This document shows, in pieces, positions 43,965 through 53,470 of a stretch of 64,000 nucleotides of DNA. The stretch comes from Shewanella psychropiezotolerans. GTDB lineage: Bacteria > Pseudomonadota > Gammaproteobacteria > Enterobacterales > Shewanellaceae. The translations under genes were made by a program, and so were the position numbers. Where the stretch lies: NCBI RefSeq assembly GCF_007197555.1, contig NZ_CP041614.1, positions 1,604,001 through 1,668,000 on the forward strand. The letters are read 5' to 3'. Positions within the stretch are counted from its first letter, which is position 1. Every line of letters starts with the position of its first letter. A model generated the notes under the pieces. That model saw only the letters and a list, made by a program, of their open reading frames with translations, was not told where the DNA came from and made no database searches.

Positions 43965-44696
43965 CTTATAGTCCTGGTAGATCTGAGCGACCCTACCCGA
44001 TTGTGACATATTAAGCAGTACCTTGCTTAGTTTGGAATTGACCTTAGTATTGGCAGATAGCTTAGATAGACCGTAAAAAATACCGATATTTTGCTTATGC
44101 CTGTAGTGGGCGTAAGCATAATCGGTAAAGTGTATCTGTTTGAAGGCTGATTCGATGGAGTCTTTGTCGAGTACCACCATGACGTCGAAGCGATGGGCCG
44201 CAAACATGCTGGACATGTTTCTGTCATCGAGCAGTAATATTTTATGCAGCGCTTTATCATCATCGAATTTGGTAAAATAGGCGGTATCGCGTTTAATGCC
44301 TATTTCAAATTGATATAGGTCATGGTAGTCGTTAATCGTTTTCTCTTTGCCTTTCCTGACGAGAAAAACGATATCTTTCTGCCTGTGCCCAATCGGACCG
44401 AGAAAATCGATAAACTTCTCTCGTTGGCTTGTCTTAATCACTCTGGGTACCAGATCTACCTTACCATTTTTCAAGCCTTTCAAACTGCGGGCGAAGGGGG
44501 CTATACGCCACTCTATCTTGTAGCCAATGACGTCAGCGGCCTCATCCAACACATCTTTCAGTGGGCCTGCCGCTCGATTATTTTCGACTATCATCTCAGG
44601 GGGCCTATGCCTGAAATCTGCGTGTAACATTTTCTCTTCTGCAGAGACAAGAGTGGAGATACTCAAGAGTATTAAACAGCATATAAATCTGATCAT
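43938..44696 (-). CDS. Periplasmic substrate-binding protein, family 3
   Basis: The 252-residue protein has a signal peptide (ICCLILLSISTLVSA) and SBP_bac_3 features: RPPEMIVENNRAAGPLKDVL, IEWRIAPFARSLKGLKNGKV, DLVPRVIKTSQREKFIDFL, and a late helix region (LSKVLLNMSQSGRVAQIYQD). Like the protein at 6875-7696 it has no ABC partners nearby, so it may be an orphan receptor. Its 3' end overlaps the dsdA remnant by 27 bp. Confidence 0.85.
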   Translation of the reverse strand: MIRFICCLILLSISTLVSAEEKMLHADFRHRPPEMIVENNRAAGPLKDVLDEAADVIGYKIEWRIAPFARSLKGLKNGKVDLVPRVIKTSQREKFIDFLGPIGHRQKDIVFLVRKGKEKTINDYHDLYQFEIGIKRDTAYFTKFDDDKALHKILLLDDRNMSSMFAAHRFDVMVVLDKDSIESAFKQIHFTDYAYAHYRHKQNIGIFYGLSKLSANTKVNSKLSKVLLNMSQSGRVAQIYQDYKLKPPLRLF

Positions 44697-45003
44697 TACT
44701 TCTCCTGTAACTCATAAAAAAGAGAATTGACACAGTTAGTTGTGACTTAAAAACGATAATATGTAATTCAGTGATTGCAGAGCATGCCGCAGAAGGACAT
44801 TAGCTGATACTTAATTACCGTATGCTGTACCTATACTGGTTAGTTAACATCAGTGCTACCCCCTAAAAGTATAAATATGCTTATTAATCTGCTGCATGCC
44901 TGATAAATAATCAAGCTCCGAGTGAAAAATAAACAAGCTTGACCCTTGCCGGTGAATAGCGATAATGATGCACCTCGTTTCACCTCCAATATATTACCGA
45001 TAA
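44697..45003. other. Divergent intergenic region before rsuA
   Basis: About 307 bp, AT-rich, serving both the binding-protein gene and rsuA. No specific site recognised. Confidence 0.5.
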
Positions 45004-45720
45004 ATGCGCCTCGATAAATTCCTCTGCAAGAGTACTGATTTCACCCGTGCCGAATCAACTGACTTGATTGAGACCGGGAAGGTGCGGGTGAACGGGCTTG
45101 TTATTGTCACGCCCCAGACGCAAGTACATGAAAACAACAACATCATGTTAGCCGGACAGCGCCTGATTGCCAGGCCTTCGCGCTATATCATGCTGCATAA
45201 GCCAATCAATACCCTTTGTTCCAACGTCGATGGCGACTATCCCTCGGTAATGAAATATATCCACGTGGACAGGGCCGAGGACCTGCATATCACAGGCAGG
45301 CTCGATGCCGATACTACAGGCCTCTTGCTGCTCACTGATGATGGACGTTGGTCGTTTAACATCATCAACCCTAAGTATCACTGTGAGAAAACTTATCGGG
45401 TGACTCTGCGAGATCCTATCGAAGATGGGGGTATCGATGAGCTGGTATCCAGATTCGAAGAAGGACTGCAGCTGCAGGGCGAAAAATCTCTGACGCTACC
45501 CGCTAAACTTGAGGTTATTGCGTCGCATCAGGTACTGCTAACTCTTTGTGAGGGACGCTATCACCAGGTAAAACGTATGTTCTTTACCGTGGGAAATCGT
45601 GTGGTCGGCTTACATCGACTGCAGGTGGGGAAATTGATCTTAGATATAGAACTTGGTGAGTGGCGATACCTGACAGAAGATGAAGTCAGTGGGTTTAATT
45701 GCTATGAGTCGGTTATTTGA
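45004..45720 (+). CDS. rsuA: 16S rRNA pseudouridine-516 synthase RsuA
   Basis: The 238-residue protein has the N-terminal S4 RNA-binding domain (MRLDKFLCKSTDFTRAEST, residues 1-60) and the RsuA/RluB catalytic domain with GRLDADTTGLLLLTDDG (about 98-114; Asp in RLD is the catalytic residue), CEKTYRVTL and EGRYHQVKRMF. Length and the LHKPINTLCSN block fit RsuA, which modifies U516 of 16S rRNA. It is isolated and followed by a strong terminator. Confidence 0.93.
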   Translation: MRLDKFLCKSTDFTRAESTDLIETGKVRVNGLVIVTPQTQVHENNNIMLAGQRLIARPSRYIMLHKPINTLCSNVDGDYPSVMKYIHVDRAEDLHITGRLDADTTGLLLLTDDGRWSFNIINPKYHCEKTYRVTLRDPIEDGGIDELVSRFEEGLQLQGEKSLTLPAKLEVIASHQVLLTLCEGRYHQVKRMFFTVGNRVVGLHRLQVGKLILDIELGEWRYLTEDEVSGFNCYESVI

Positions 45721-45842
45721 TTTTAGTTTTGTGCTTTAGAGTTGGACTCATTGGTGGCTGGAAAGGCGATATCTGAGTGGAAAGTGAACCTTAGATGTTA
45801 GCCCGAGTCATCAGCTATAGATGCTAACCATAAAGATGAGAA

Positions 45843-45882
45843 AAAACCAAAACAGCGAGCTTAAGCTCGCTGTTTTGGTTTT
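45843..45882. terminator. Bidirectional intrinsic terminator
   Basis: A 40-bp perfect palindrome (AAAACCAAAACAGCGAGCTT and its complement) with A and T runs at the ends, between rsuA and the convergent DUF3300 gene. Confidence 0.93.
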
Positions 45883-45896
45883 GATTCAAGTATCAG

Positions 45897-47333
45897 CTAG
45901 TCTCTCTGTTTAGTGTGAGATCGACTATTACTTCTCTGGCTATTACTTTTGTGATTAGCATTTTTTTGATGATGTGTCTTAGCGTTAGACGGGCCAGAGC
46001 TTCTCATCTGAGTTGGCTTATGACTCGCCTTCGTTTGAACCTGGTTGTAGTGTGATGGCTTGTTCTGTTGTGAGCTATTGTGCGCCTTGTGAGTTGGCTT
46101 CTGACTCGACCTCGTTTGAGCCCGGTTGTAATGTGACGGCTTGCTTGATGCTTGTTTCAATCTTTGCTGTGTTTGAGTGCGATCTTGATGATTGCTTACC
46201 TTGTGCTTATTCACTGAGCGGTCACTGACCTGCATGTTTCTCTTGTGGTGCATCTGGTTGGCAAACTTCTGCTCCCTCTGTTTCGCTATCTGTTTGTTGT
46301 AATGGCTTAGGTTATTCACGCTTGTTGAGCGTGTAGTATGTATAGACTTTGAGTGAAGCTTATTGCTCGTGCTCGCATGTTTGATTGCGTGACGATCGGC
46401 TTGACGTACCTGTTTGCTATAAAGCGTGCTCGGACGATGGCTCTTGTATCTATGTTTCACTGCTGGGCTGCGATAAGCGACGCCGCGGCGATGTGCAGGT
46501 TTATGGTGCCATCTCTGTGCACCATGGCTGGTTACTATACGGCCATGGTGACGATAGTGACGGGCATTGTTATGGTGAACGACCACCACATGACGCTTGT
46601 TCCAATGGAAGGCGCTAAAATAGTAGTTAAAAGAGATATGAACGCCACTGTTCCAGTAAAAATGACCATAGGGTGGACGTACATAATAAGGATAGGGTGC
46701 CCAATATACAGGCGGGTAGTTATACCAGGCCCAATGACCATAGACGACTCTAGGATCGTAATAGGGCACGTAGACTATCTCTTTTTGGATTGGCTCTATG
46801 ATGATCTGGTTATCGACACGGCTTACCGACATATTTTCCATCTCGGCTAAGCTATCTGCTTTATCTGCCTGATGTCTTAGTGTCTGAATGCTGGCGAGCA
46901 TCCTCTCTTCATCTTGCAAAAAGGCATCGCCTAAATCTTGTGTCCACTCTAAATCCTCACTGAGTTTGTCGAGTACGGTAGGAAAAGCAAGCAGGGCGGT
47001 GACACTGGGGTCCCACTCTTCATCTTCGGCCTTCTCCATCAATTGCTCTGTAGGGAGTAGTTTGTTTTTGCTCTGTAAGCGTTTAGCCTGCACGATTTCC
47101 AGTGGGTAGGTCGATGCGATAAGAATATGAGTCAGCAGGCTATCCGGATACAGGGCGATAGGCGCGAGCATCTGCGCTAGCTCGGCTTCACTAAAGCTGG
47201 TCTCTTGTCCGCTGGACTCGGCTTGTGCTTTTGAAAGGGGGGTAAATAGCGTAAGAGTGAGAATCATACACAGGGTTATGAGCCCCCCGGTTCGATTCTG
47301 TCGAGTGTGAATCTTCATATCGTCTCCAAACAC
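45897..47333 (-). CDS. DUF3300 secreted protein with repetitive basic tail
   Basis: The 478-residue protein has a signal peptide (residues about 13-38, ending AQAES), the DUF3300 domain (about 50-260: LAQMLAPIALYPDSLLTHIL, EWDPSVTALLAFP, IVYVPYYDPRVVYG) and a Tyr/His/Trp-rich strip (WYNYPPVYWAPYPYYVRPP). The tail from about 280 is basic, Gln/Ser/His-rich and repetitive: a unit with KPSHYN..QT..S.KPT occurs twice. The function is unknown. Start may be the second Met (MKIHTRQNR). Confidence 0.9.
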   Translation of the reverse strand: MFGDDMKIHTRQNRTGGLITLCMILTLTLFTPLSKAQAESSGQETSFSEAELAQMLAPIALYPDSLLTHILIASTYPLEIVQAKRLQSKNKLLPTEQLMEKAEDEEWDPSVTALLAFPTVLDKLSEDLEWTQDLGDAFLQDEERMLASIQTLRHQADKADSLAEMENMSVSRVDNQIIIEPIQKEIVYVPYYDPRVVYGHWAWYNYPPVYWAPYPYYVRPPYGHFYWNSGVHISFNYYFSAFHWNKRHVVVVHHNNARHYRHHGRIVTSHGAQRWHHKPAHRRGVAYRSPAVKHRYKSHRPSTLYSKQVRQADRHAIKHASTSNKLHSKSIHTTRSTSVNNLSHYNKQIAKQREQKFANQMHHKRNMQVSDRSVNKHKVSNHQDRTQTQQRLKQASSKPSHYNRAQTRSSQKPTHKAHNSSQQNKPSHYNQVQTKASHKPTQMRSSGPSNAKTHHQKNANHKSNSQRSNSRSHTKQRD

Positions 47334-47415
47334 CTATTTTGATTGTGTATCGATTATAAAGAGGCGAAGATGAACGTAAGCTGAAAGTGATGATTGTTCG
47401 ATAGGATGAGTCCAA

Positions 47416-47814
47416 ATGGATGTTGATGCTGCAAAAAAATACCTGCTAAATAAACCTGAAACGGTACTGGATTTCCCCTTTGGCGCCGATGTTTATGTGT
47501 TTAAGGTGAAGAGGAAAATGTTTGCCACCTTGGCCATTGGCAAGATGGGTAAAGGTGATGACTCTAATAATGACTCAGGTAATAAGCATTGGTGGATGAA
47601 CCTAAAGTGCGACCCGGATGAAGCCGCAATATTGAGGGATATCTTTCCCGCCGTTATTCCCGGTTACCACATGAACAAGGCGCTGTGGAATACCATTATT
47701 CTGGACGGCTCAATCCCGGCGGGTGAGATCGAGCGAATGATCGATAACTCATTTCAGCTGGTGGTGGATAAGATGACCAAGAAAGATCAGGTCTCAATAT
47801 TACTTCACTTATAA
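47416..47814 (+). CDS. MmcQ/YjbR-family protein
   Basis: The 132-residue protein fits the MmcQ/YjbR fold: LLNKPETVLDFPFGADVYVF (residues about 11-30), KMFATLAIG, WWMNLKCDPDEAAILRDIFP and GYHMNKALWNTIILDGSIPA followed by a helix (IERMIDNSFQLVVDKM). Members are small DNA-binding-like proteins of unknown role. It has a slightly longer loop (GKGDDSNNDSGNKH). It is divergent from DUF3300 and convergent with the phosphatase gene. Confidence 0.92.
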   Translation: MDVDAAKKYLLNKPETVLDFPFGADVYVFKVKRKMFATLAIGKMGKGDDSNNDSGNKHWWMNLKCDPDEAAILRDIFPAVIPGYHMNKALWNTIILDGSIPAGEIERMIDNSFQLVVDKMTKKDQVSILLHL

Positions 47815-47867
47815 ACTAGAAAGGGTTAGTGAGCCTGCAGCTTGCAAGCTCATTGGATGTCAGTAAT

Positions 47868-48977
47868 TTATAGAGTCACGCGGCTGCCATCGTATAGGCC
47901 ACGGATTAATGTGTCTTGGCCTTCATTTGGGGTGATTAACAGCAGCTCGCCGGATTGGCCATTCTTGATGCTCGAATCGACCGCTAATACCTTGTTGTTA
48001 AATAAGCCTAACACTCTAGTCTGTGAGGTGTGGCCGACGACGATATGTTTCACATCGAAATAAGCCAATACCCTATTGATTTCACTCTCTTGGTAATCAT
48101 CTTCGAAATAGCCTCTGAACCAAGTCGGGCCGTTGCCTAAAAACAGGAAGTTTAATAGGTCATCACTTTTTAACTCAGGCTTACTCTTATCGATATTGGC
48201 GCGGTACACTTGGTTAGCTTTGTCTAAAGTCAGCTCTCTGTCGACCCACTCACCACTGATCCCGCCATGGAGAAACAAGCTATCGTTTATCTTGACTATG
48301 GTGTGCTTACTGCGCAGCCACTGACCGATTTCACTGCTACTGTCATAGAGCTCATCGTAGCTGCGTTCCAGTAGCTTTTCTGCGGTTTGATAGCGCTCGT
48401 TAACGTATCTTAAGTCACCGCGCATCACCATCTGCTCATGGTTACCCATTAACAAATGAAGCTTACCGCCGGCATCACTGGCCTGTTTATCTAGCTTATA
48501 CATAAACCAGAGGACTTCGTTGACCTGATGACCACGGTCGAACATATCCCCGGTCATCACCATATGACCGGTACCGTAGACCCAGTTATTATGCTCATCG
48601 ATTATCTTCTGATTTTTAAGCAGTGTGATAAGTACATCGTATTGGCCATGAACGTCACTCAGAGCGACGATTTTGCTGACATTAGTATAAGTGTTGGCAG
48701 CGATCTCTTTAGCCTTAGGGTTGAGTTTTGGCTCGGGTAACTTGCCACATTCATTAGGGCGTTTGAGTTCATTGTTGATGACTCGTGTTGCCTGAAGTTC
48801 GCTGGCACAGATCCAGTAGGCTTGCTGAGACTGCTGTGTTTTCGTCTGTTCGAACAGATAGGGGCCGTCGTAGAGAGGATCCTGTGCTGAGGTTTGTTGC
48901 TTTTCAACCGCGCCGACAAAGCCGATATGACAGATTAATAACAAGCTCATAGCTGCAAATTTTTTGGTTTTTTTCAA
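47868..48977 (-). CDS. Periplasmic metallophosphoesterase (cold-active phosphatase type)
   Basis: The 369-residue protein has a signal peptide (AAMSLLLICHIGFVGA) and the calcineurin-like set: ALSDVHGQYDVL (about residues 108-119), MTGDMFDRGHQV (about 142-153), LLMGNHEQMVMRG (about 177-189), FLHGGISGEW and VVGHTSQTRV. These bind the two-metal centre. The layout matches the Shewanella cold-active protein phosphatase group, which dephosphorylates Tyr or Ser/Thr substrates; the natural substrate here is unknown. It is preceded by the acyltransferase gene on the same strand. Confidence 0.92.
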   Translation of the reverse strand: MKKTKKFAAMSLLLICHIGFVGAVEKQQTSAQDPLYDGPYLFEQTKTQQSQQAYWICASELQATRVINNELKRPNECGKLPEPKLNPKAKEIAANTYTNVSKIVALSDVHGQYDVLITLLKNQKIIDEHNNWVYGTGHMVMTGDMFDRGHQVNEVLWFMYKLDKQASDAGGKLHLLMGNHEQMVMRGDLRYVNERYQTAEKLLERSYDELYDSSSEIGQWLRSKHTIVKINDSLFLHGGISGEWVDRELTLDKANQVYRANIDKSKPELKSDDLLNFLFLGNGPTWFRGYFEDDYQESEINRVLAYFDVKHIVVGHTSQTRVLGLFNNKVLAVDSSIKNGQSGELLLITPNEGQDTLIRGLYDGSRVTL

Positions 48978-49058
48978 TGTTATCTCACTCTTTATTATTC
49001 TTATTTGATAGTCAGAGTCATGAAGTTCTCTGATTTGTCGATTTACCAGTTTTGTTGT

Positions 49059-50240
49059 TTACCAACCGATAAGGTAACGGCTACGTTTATTGAGCAGTTT
49101 TTTTATCGTGACTGCAACAGCGTATGAGATGATGACTATGCCTAAGGTAACCAGAAGCGTGGTAAAAATATTGCCTTGTCCCTGAAGATTAAAAATGTCC
49201 GGGCTGTCATAGAGCATCCACCAAGGTGTGGTTATCCACGGATGGATAAAGTAGATGGCAAAGCTAACCTCTGCGAGCTTTTGCAGTGGTTTGATGCTGA
49301 TATGCTCGAACTTGTTGAGAATGGCCAGTAACACTAAAGTTAATAGCATTTTTTGTGGCAACATAAGATCTGGAACCGTTATTTCAAAGGCCGGCTTGTT
49401 TAGCGTCCCCGCACCCAAAAAGTAGGCTTGCCCCACGGCTAAACCGATGGCTGCAATAAGCATGGGGATCCAAAATTTTCCGATAAAAGGGAACAGGCTA
49501 TCCCTGTGCTCAGAGCTCCAGACACCGAAAAGGTAGACAGGAAGAAAATAGAACAGAGACTGAATGGCGTTGAGGTTCGACTCGGGTCTATGGATTAGCA
49601 TGGCGATGATAAAGAGGGGGATGGCATAATGCATCAGGTGTTGTTTCTTCAGAAGATGCATCACCCAAGGTGATAGTGCAAACAGCATCATGCCCATGGG
49701 GATATACCAGTATGCGGTGAGCGTTCGACCTGTTATCACATACCAACTGGCAATTTCAGCTGGGTTAGTGAGCTGGGTATAGTTGAGATGCATAAGCGGA
49801 TCTGTCCCCGCCGTGATATGCCAAATAATCCAAGGTAATGACAAAAACAGGTAGGGCAGAAAAACAAACTTGGTCTTATTTTTCATGTATTTCTTATAAT
49901 CCAGTCTATGGGAGAATACATGGTGAAATAGGAAGCCTGAGATAAACACGAAGAAGACGGTGCCGTTCATCATCAAGTTAAACCAAGCTTTGTCGGCTAA
50001 GGTTTCTACTTGCCAGCCTGCGGGTCTATAGCAATGGGCCATCACAATAAAGATGATAGCGATACCACGGAAATGGTTGATGCTGTTGAGAAATGCTTTC
50101 TTTGGCGGATTAACTTTTTCGATTTCGCTATTTTTCGCGGCGACGACTTGATTCACACTGCATCCCTTCTCGTATTCACTGCCCGGCAACATACTAGCAT
50201 TATCTTTAACAGAGCATCTAGGCATGAAGAGGCCAAACAT
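49059..50240 (-). CDS. Acyltransferase-3 family membrane protein
   Basis: The 393-residue protein has about ten membrane helices and the family start signature FRGIAIIFIVMAHCYRPAGW (about residues 55-74; the His is the active-site candidate), plus FFVFISGFLFHHVF and a late FAIYFIHPW. Enzymes of this family O-acylate sugars or peptidoglycan/LPS parts. The N-terminal extension of about 50 residues with several polar stretches is longer than usual; a Met at residue 17 may be the real start. The donor and acceptor are not known. Confidence 0.9.
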   Translation of the reverse strand: MFGLFMPRCSVKDNASMLPGSEYEKGCSVNQVVAAKNSEIEKVNPPKKAFLNSINHFRGIAIIFIVMAHCYRPAGWQVETLADKAWFNLMMNGTVFFVFISGFLFHHVFSHRLDYKKYMKNKTKFVFLPYLFLSLPWIIWHITAGTDPLMHLNYTQLTNPAEIASWYVITGRTLTAYWYIPMGMMLFALSPWVMHLLKKQHLMHYAIPLFIIAMLIHRPESNLNAIQSLFYFLPVYLFGVWSSEHRDSLFPFIGKFWIPMLIAAIGLAVGQAYFLGAGTLNKPAFEITVPDLMLPQKMLLTLVLLAILNKFEHISIKPLQKLAEVSFAIYFIHPWITTPWWMLYDSPDIFNLQGQGNIFTTLLVTLGIVIISYAVAVTIKKLLNKRSRYLIGW

Positions 50241-50421
50241 AGAGAAAAGATATAGAAGAGATAGAGAATAGAGATAAAAACGAGGTTACTGATTTTTGGT
50301 TCGTCATATTTAATAATCAGGATTTTTTTGTGCGTGGATAGACCTGATTGAATAGCCAGCCTGCAACTGTACCCGTTACAGACTGACCGTTTTACTTCCT
50401 TGAATCTATTTTATCGCTGAA

Positions 50422-50698
50422 TTATTAATTCTCCGCCTTCATGGCGTCTATTTTGTCGCCATGTAGGTGACCCTGAGAAGTGATAACCCGTAGTTTTATT
50501 AATTCTCCGCGTTCATGGCATCTATTTTGTCGCCATGTAGGTGACCCTGAGAAGTGATAACCCGTAGTTTTATTAATTCTCCGCGTTCATGGCATCAATC
50601 TTATCGCCATGTAGATGCCCCTGAGAAGTGACAACCCATAGTTTTATTAATTCTCCGCGTTCATGGCATCAATCTTATCGCCTATGGGCCCTGAGAAA
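50422..50698. repeat. 74-bp tandem repeats derived from the chitinase 3' end
   Basis: Units start at 50422, 50496, 50570 and 50644, exactly 74 bp apart. The last unit is the coding 3' end of the chitinase (read on the minus strand: GDKIDAMNAEN and stop), and the other three are copies downstream of the stop, each again coding GDKIDAMNAEN or a close variant and TAA. The first two units are nearly identical; the third shares more with the gene, so the array grew outward. Confidence 0.93.
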
Positions 50699-53232
50699 TT
50701 ATACCCATCATACTTATCCCAGTTGATTGACCAGGTCATCACGCCCCCAAAGTTGGGGAAGTGTTGACTCGGTACTATGCTGCCACAAGCGATGCCTTTG
50801 GTGATGCAGTCCAGTGCATCTATGATGTTCTGTGTCGGCGCCTGACCCGAGTTAGCTGAAGCGGGTCCAGATGGCAAACCTATGGCCACTTGGTCGTCTC
50901 GCAGAGGCAAGAATTGAGAGCCGTCGGCGAGTTTGAACCCTTCGACTAACATCTTGACCGAGGCCACCATCATGTTTACCGAGCCTTCTGGCGCTGCACT
51001 ACTCATGTAAGGATTGGCAAGTCCACCATTGTTATAGAGCTGAACGTGAAGCAAGTCTAAGGTATCTCTTAGCTCGTTGATGAGTGGGATATAAGCCCCC
51101 CAAATCCCCGAGTAGGCAACCATGCCACCCTGAACATAGGGATGCTCTGGTGCCATGGTTAGATACATGTCACCGCCCATATTGATTTCAATCTGCTTCA
51201 GAGCCCTAGGTAATCTGGCCTGGATCTGGGTGCCGTGGAGCAGGTTGGAACCACTCTCGAGATCGATATCTAAACCATCGAAGCCCCACTCGGCAATAAT
51301 CTCAGTCAGGCTGGAGACGAAGTTGGCTTCATCGGCATCGGTATTGAGGGTGATATTACCTTCGGCCCCACCTAAGGACAGCACGATTCTCTTACCTTGT
51401 GCCTGAAGCGCCGCCATGTCTTGCTTAAATTCGCTGGCATCGAGGGCTGGACAGGTAGAGTGAATATCACCACTGAACAGATTGAAGTGCACAGTGCCGT
51501 TTGAGTTTCTATCGTTATCGGCAAAGGCGATATCGATAACATCCCATTTCGATGAGATCTCTTTGAGCGGCATAGGACAGCCTGCCGGGTTCACAAAGTC
51601 ATGCCAGTAGCCAATCAACTTATGAGTTTGACCGACCGGTGCACCGATGACATTGATGCTGAGTGCCGAGCTTGTGATGCTATTACCTTGGGAGTCTGTG
51701 GCCTTGGCGGTAATGGTGTAACTTCCCATTGATCCCGGCGTCCAGCTCGCCGTGTAGGGCTCGTTGCTATCACTGGAAAGCGCCGCGCCGTTAACCATAA
51801 ATTCGATAGCTGTTATCTCACCCACCACGGAAGAGGCGGTTGCGGTAAAGTTGACGGTTTTGCCCAGTGTGACTGTGCCGCTTGTATTTGTGGCGCTGAT
51901 ACTGGCGACAATGGGCTCGTTACTGACTGTGACTAACAAGGTCTCTTCGGCCGTATTAGCTTCGTTGTCAGTGGCAACGGCTTTGAGCTGAATGTCACCT
52001 GTGTTTGTTGCAGTCCAGCTGACCGAGTAGGGCGCCGTGGTATCGACACCTAAACTAGCGCCTGCTGCGAAGAATTCCACTTGGGTGACATTACCATCAC
52101 TATCGCTGGCATCGACCTTGAAATCGACACTGGTATTAGCCAGTACCACGGCATTAGCCGCAGGTGAGGTGATGGTCATTTCAGGCACTATGGCGCAGAT
52201 ACCCAGATCGCTCCAGGCATCGCCCCAGTGCTCACCTACGCCAGGCTCATAGGCCCAGGCGGCATTTGATGAACACCAACCGGCAATATCACAGCGATAC
52301 TTATGATTGATGTTTTCGACTTCGTTGCCACTCTGATAACTCTTGCCTGCGACAAATGCAGGCACGCCAGCACAAGCTCCACCGACTTGACCGCTACTGA
52401 CATTGACCTGAACCGAGCTGCTGAAGGTCTGGGCTCCATCATTGTCTGTGGCCTTGACCTTGAAACTGTGGAGCCCCTCTGTTGCGGTCCAACTATGTTC
52501 AAATGGTGCGCTGGCAACAGTTGCAAGTAAGGCATCATCGAGATAAAAGTCGACCTGAGTGATCGCGCCATCACTATCGGCTGCATCGGCTGTGAGTAAG
52601 GTGATATCACCGACGGTTATCTGTGAATCGGCTGTGGGGCTGGTTTGTGTGACACTTGGCGGAACATTACCGCCTACTGAGGCCACGCTGATATTGACTA
52701 TGGCAGTTGCATTGGCACCAAGATCGTCAGTGGCTATGGCTTTAATCTCGTGATTGCCTGTGCTGGCTGTCCAGCTATGATCATAAGGAGCCTGACTAGC
52801 GCTGCCTATCGACACACCGTCCACCAGATACTCGACACTGGCGACGGTGCCATCGCTATCACTGGCATTAACGCCAATGACAACGTTGTCATTTTCGCTG
52901 AAAGAAGCGTTATTTAACGGAGAGGTAAGTGATACCTGAGGTGGGGTGTTTGTCGAGCCGCCATTACAAGCCCCTAAGTTACTCCATTCCTGATAGGGGC
53001 CGGACCTTGCCTCTGGGTCATTACCTTTTGTCCACCAGTTAGCCGAGTAAGCGATATCCAGATGTTGAACTTGAGCGCCGCCACTATAGGCTTGATCGCC
53101 ATTCCAAATAACTAAGCTATTACAATCAACTGCCTGACTGACGCCGGGAAGTAGCAGGCTCGAAGCAAATATACTGCGGTATAAAAGAGGTTTAAGGCGA
53201 AACGCGCCCAGGGGTGATATGTGGTTTTTCAT
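50647..53232 (-). CDS. Secreted multi-domain chitinase (GH18)
   Basis: The 861-residue enzyme has a signal peptide (ending VSQA), chitin-binding modules of the CBM5/12 type at about 35-86 (WNGDQAYSGGAQVQHLDIAY) and 286-348 (CAGVPAFVAGKSYQSGNEVE), Ig-like modules at about 97-185, 190-280, 350-440 and 443-530, and a GH18 catalytic domain (about 538-861) with GFDGLDIDLES at about 647-657, whose Glu is the acid. It cuts chitin outside the cell. It is single-gene; its 3' end seeded a tandem repeat, and its 5' part has a second copy at 57159-57876. Confidence 0.95.
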   Translation of the reverse strand: MKNHISPLGAFRLKPLLYRSIFASSLLLPGVSQAVDCNSLVIWNGDQAYSGGAQVQHLDIAYSANWWTKGNDPEARSGPYQEWSNLGACNGGSTNTPPQVSLTSPLNNASFSENDNVVIGVNASDSDGTVASVEYLVDGVSIGSASQAPYDHSWTASTGNHEIKAIATDDLGANATAIVNISVASVGGNVPPSVTQTSPTADSQITVGDITLLTADAADSDGAITQVDFYLDDALLATVASAPFEHSWTATEGLHSFKVKATDNDGAQTFSSSVQVNVSSGQVGGACAGVPAFVAGKSYQSGNEVENINHKYRCDIAGWCSSNAAWAYEPGVGEHWGDAWSDLGICAIVPEMTITSPAANAVVLANTSVDFKVDASDSDGNVTQVEFFAAGASLGVDTTAPYSVSWTATNTGDIQLKAVATDNEANTAEETLLVTVSNEPIVASISATNTSGTVTLGKTVNFTATASSVVGEITAIEFMVNGAALSSDSNEPYTASWTPGSMGSYTITAKATDSQGNSITSSALSINVIGAPVGQTHKLIGYWHDFVNPAGCPMPLKEISSKWDVIDIAFADNDRNSNGTVHFNLFSGDIHSTCPALDASEFKQDMAALQAQGKRIVLSLGGAEGNITLNTDADEANFVSSLTEIIAEWGFDGLDIDLESGSNLLHGTQIQARLPRALKQIEINMGGDMYLTMAPEHPYVQGGMVAYSGIWGAYIPLINELRDTLDLLHVQLYNNGGLANPYMSSAAPEGSVNMMVASVKMLVEGFKLADGSQFLPLRDDQVAIGLPSGPASANSGQAPTQNIIDALDCITKGIACGSIVPSQHFPNFGGVMTWSINWDKYDGYNFSGPIGDKIDAMNAEN

Positions 53233-53470
53233 AATGCATTCCTGATGTTGTTTTTGTTTTCATCACGAAATGTAGCCATAGGCCAACTGCCATGTCGTAT
53301 GCGTTACTCTGATTACTTATCCAACTGTCCGTTTATTCTTATTTCGAAGTGATAGGGTAAATTCACTTAGATGATGAGTCTTTCCTTAACTCTTAATTCA
53401 ACTTAAAGTGTTTTAGGGATGAATGTAAAGTGGCTATTTACTAATCGATATAAATAATTAAGGAAGATAC

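Noticed and set aside
46353..46850. 165-codon plus-strand frame
   Set aside because: It lies wholly antisense to the DUF3300 gene, whose repetitive His/Tyr codons keep the opposite strand open.
50422..50698. Regularly spaced repeats, possible CRISPR
   Set aside because: Units are 74 bp and contiguous with no unique spacers; they copy the chitinase 3' end.
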